64,000 nt of DNA, from positions 124,001 through 188,000 of the forward strand of contig JANQQQ010000008.1 in the NCBI GenBank assembly GCA_028284935.1, given 5' to 3'. This DNA comes from Croceivirga sp. (GTDB taxonomy: Bacteria > Bacteroidota > Bacteroidia > Flavobacteriales > Flavobacteriaceae). Below, in pieces: positions 62,670 through 64,000 of the stretch. Each line of letters opens with the position of its first letter. The first letter of the stretch is position 1. The position numbers and the translations under genes are program-made. The notes beneath the pieces were generated by a model, which saw only the letters and a program-made list of their open reading frames with translations, searched no databases and was not told the DNA's origin.

Positions 62670-63150
62670 CAATATCAGGGGTCATGGGCAAATTTCCGGA
62701 TATACCGGCTACCTGTAGGGCCGTTTCCGTATCCAAAACCTTTACCCTTAGTTTTATTCCGGTCCGCAATATGGTATAGGTGCCCACTACAATGGCATCT
62801 GCAGCACTGAACTTCCCCAATTGTTTGGCTGTTTTTTCATCAATATAACCATCATCGGATAATTGATGTTCCTTAAGCACCGTTTTTAATTGGCTTCTAT
62901 CAACCACCGAAAAAGTATTGGCGTAATACGCTAAATGGATGGAGAAGTCTTCAGTCAATAGAGCGCCAAGGGGATTCTCTTTTCCATCATCCGGGAGGAA
63001 GCTCCAAATGGCCACTTTATCTTTTTCCTTTTCATCCAGTTTCTCAGCCAAATCTGAAGCCATTTTTTCCAGTTTCCTGTCAAAGCTTTGTGAAGAAGCC
63101 GTAAGTGACAATAAGAAAAGAAATAGTAAAAGAGAGATATGATGCGGCAT
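62647..63150 (-). CDS. exported FlgO/CsgG-like outer-membrane-type protein
   Basis: 167 aa with a signal peptide (ISLLLFLFLLSLTASSQ). VAIWSFLPDDGKENPLGALLTEDFSIHLAYY, VVDRSQLKTVLKEHQLSDDGYIDEKTAKQLGKFSAADAIVVGTY and IKLRVKVLDTETALQVA are the blocks of the FlgO/CsgG nucleotide-fold family: a strand, helix, D-R-x-x-L motif and a last strand. CsgG forms the curli secretion pore; FlgO-like proteins are accessory. No curli subunit or CsgE/F genes are visible here. It is divergent from the 63395 gene and overlaps 62007 tail-to-tail. Confidence 0.75.
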   Translation of the reverse strand: MPHHISLLLFLFLLSLTASSQSFDRKLEKMASDLAEKLDEKEKDKVAIWSFLPDDGKENPLGALLTEDFSIHLAYYANTFSVVDRSQLKTVLKEHQLSDDGYIDEKTAKQLGKFSAADAIVVGTYTILRTGIKLRVKVLDTETALQVAGISGNLPMTPDIARKLGRL

Positions 63151-63394
63151 GGTATTTTACTTTTAATTCTATCTACAATTATACTTCATTTCAGCATTAT
63201 GAAATTTGCCATCAATAATAAAGTGTATTTGTGAAAGTGCTATCGAATCCGGTGAGATGATAACTTGCTTGTTTTAATATATGGTTTATTTTTTTTGAAC
63301 TTTCTGATGGAGTGATGTAAAATCACTGTTAATCTTCCACTAAAACGTATTTGTGTTCATCAATTATATGTAAATTGTTAAACAAAATTAAACT
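63151..63394. other. 244-base divergent intergenic region
   Basis: This region separates the FlgO-like gene (minus) from the small membrane protein (plus). It is A/T-rich and I find no clear -7 box, operator or terminator in it. Confidence 0.5.
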
Positions 63395-63619
63395 ATGAAG
63401 ATTTCTGCAATGGGTGTAGTAGGGTTTACCACCATGGTGTTGGTCACTGTGACTATTATGGTGAGTATGAACTTTCCCTTTAATTGGGTGTTCTATATCA
63501 CCGTTTTTGGTCAGGCTTTAGTAGTGTATATGGTGTATAAGGTACTCACCGATGACTACGATACAACAAAAACCTTTGAAGACTTTTATGAGGACCATCC
63601 CATTGGCCGGGAAAACTAA
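63395..63619 (+). CDS. small two-helix membrane protein
   Basis: 74 aa. Two membrane helices (about 6-25, VVGFTTMVLVTVTIMVSMNF; about 30-50, VFYITVFGQALVVYMVYKVL) and a short acidic cytoplasmic tail (TFEDFYEDHPIGREN). The ATG is well placed and the reading frame has normal codon use for the window. Such proteins are common in Flavobacteriaceae beside stress or respiration genes. The function is unknown. It is convergent with the universal stress protein gene after 5 bases. Confidence 0.65.
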   Translation: MKISAMGVVGFTTMVLVTVTIMVSMNFPFNWVFYITVFGQALVVYMVYKVLTDDYDTTKTFEDFYEDHPIGREN

Positions 63620-63624
63620 ATCTA

Positions 63625-64000
63625 TTACACGGCTTGCGCACTGTGTTCCTGGGGTTGCGTAAAGGCTTCCATACCCAACTCAGGAATGACCAGTAACGGA
63701 ATTTGTGTGTGAAAGGCCGTCCGTTTCACTATGGGTTCCCTTGTCATCTTTTCCATGTAGCTATGTTGGTAATGCAACATGGCCAGAAGATGGATGTCCA
63801 ATTCCTTGGAAAATACATCCAAGGTGTGGGAAACGGAATTCAATTCTGAAACCGTATGAATATAATGTTCCACATCGGCAAAGTATTTTCTCAGCATATT
63901 GAGGTTGAACTGTTGTAATTCGGTCAGTGCCTTAATTTCATATTGTACATGCACTATGCGTATCGTGGCCTTGAACGAATTGGCAAGATCAATCAAGGGC
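63625..64000 (-). CDS. universal stress protein (UspA family), 5' end cut by window edge
   Basis: The frame is open to the right edge, so only about 125 C-terminal codons are seen. The visible part begins inside a Usp domain (LANSFKATIRIVHV) and ends with the family hallmark in the form TAFHTQIPLLVIPE after a HYQHSYMEKM helix; the ATP-binding Gly-x-x-Gly stretch of typical members is replaced by a non-glycine loop. Tandem-Usp proteins are common in Bacteroidota, and this looks like the second half of one. A variable C-terminal tail (EAFTQPQEHSAQAV) follows. Confidence 0.75.
   Translation of the reverse strand, partial: PLIDLANSFKATIRIVHVQYEIKALTELQQFNLNMLRKYFADVEHYIHTVSELNSVSHTLDVFSKELDIHLLAMLHYQHSYMEKMTREPIVKRTAFHTQIPLLVIPELGMEAFTQPQEHSAQAV

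Noticed and set aside
1-64000. Mobile elements, integrases, phage genes, toxin-antitoxin or CRISPR-Cas genes
   Set aside because: I looked through all frames for transposase, integrase, Cas and toxin signatures and found none that I could support.

Overview
The window reads as chromosome of a marine-type member of the Flavobacteriaceae (Bacteroidota). The grounds are: TAnnTTTG-type -7 promoter boxes in front of many genes, a type IX secretion (T9SS) type A sorting domain, a tRNA gene without encoded CCA, and families typical of this group (M56 peptidases with TonB tails, DUF4230, DUF4407, LruC lipoproteins, TPR histidine kinases). The genus cannot be fixed from the sequence. I see no insertion sequence, prophage, CRISPR array, integrase or replication origin.

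Layout. 1-6.9 kb: the end of an M56/BlaR1-type sensor gene (cut by the edge), a TPR protein, a lipoprotein, then housekeeping genes (ruvC, hemW, a cyclase-family hydrolase, DUF4230, Dabb, MmcQ/YjbR). 7.0-14.9 kb: a receiver gene, then a tight signalling operon of H-NOX heme sensor, PAS histidine kinase, FIST sensor, second histidine kinase, HPt, LytTR response regulator, STAS protein and glycosyltransferase, closed by a terminator. 15.0-38.0 kb: a Wzx/Wzy-type exopolysaccharide locus in three + strand units. It holds a priming transferase fused to a degenerate receiver, TolC-like and Wzz/BY-kinase-like proteins, flippase, polymerase, glycosyltransferases, an acyltransferase, a LruC lipoprotein, UDP-glucose dehydrogenase and UDP-xylose synthase, and the dTDP-rhamnose genes rfbBACD. 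A receiver-histidine kinase sits antiparallel inside it. 38.0-47.2 kb: membrane MutS homologue, DUF4407 protein, BlaI/M56 pair with three operators, an SQR-like flavoprotein, an M20 dipeptidase and tRNA-Leu(UAG). 47.2-60.7 kb (all minus strand): secreted and surface proteins in three units (a T9SS thrombospondin-3 protein, a beta-helix protein, a four-repeat protein of unknown family, a beta-barrel, and a four-gene exported-protein operon), preceded by a NarL-type regulator and TPR histidine kinase. 60.7-64.0 kb: a 49-aa lipoprotein, two orphan proteins, a FlgO/CsgG-like protein, a small membrane protein and a truncated universal stress protein.

How it fits together. All four + strand units between 7.5 and 38 kb (the H-NOX operon and the three polysaccharide units) start behind the same upstream element, a CACAACA-type box exactly 34 bases before a TAnATTT-like -7 box; in three of them a second half-site lies 21 bases further upstream. 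This suggests one regulator, plausibly the LytTR protein of the H-NOX operon, ties gas or redox sensing to polysaccharide production. Separately, two minus-strand promoters of the exported-protein region share an inverted repeat TACGG-N4-CCGTA, 21-22 bases upstream of a perfect -7 box. It is a candidate operator for the neighbouring NarL-type regulator. These two promoter sets are the strongest new observations; both are inferences from the sequence.
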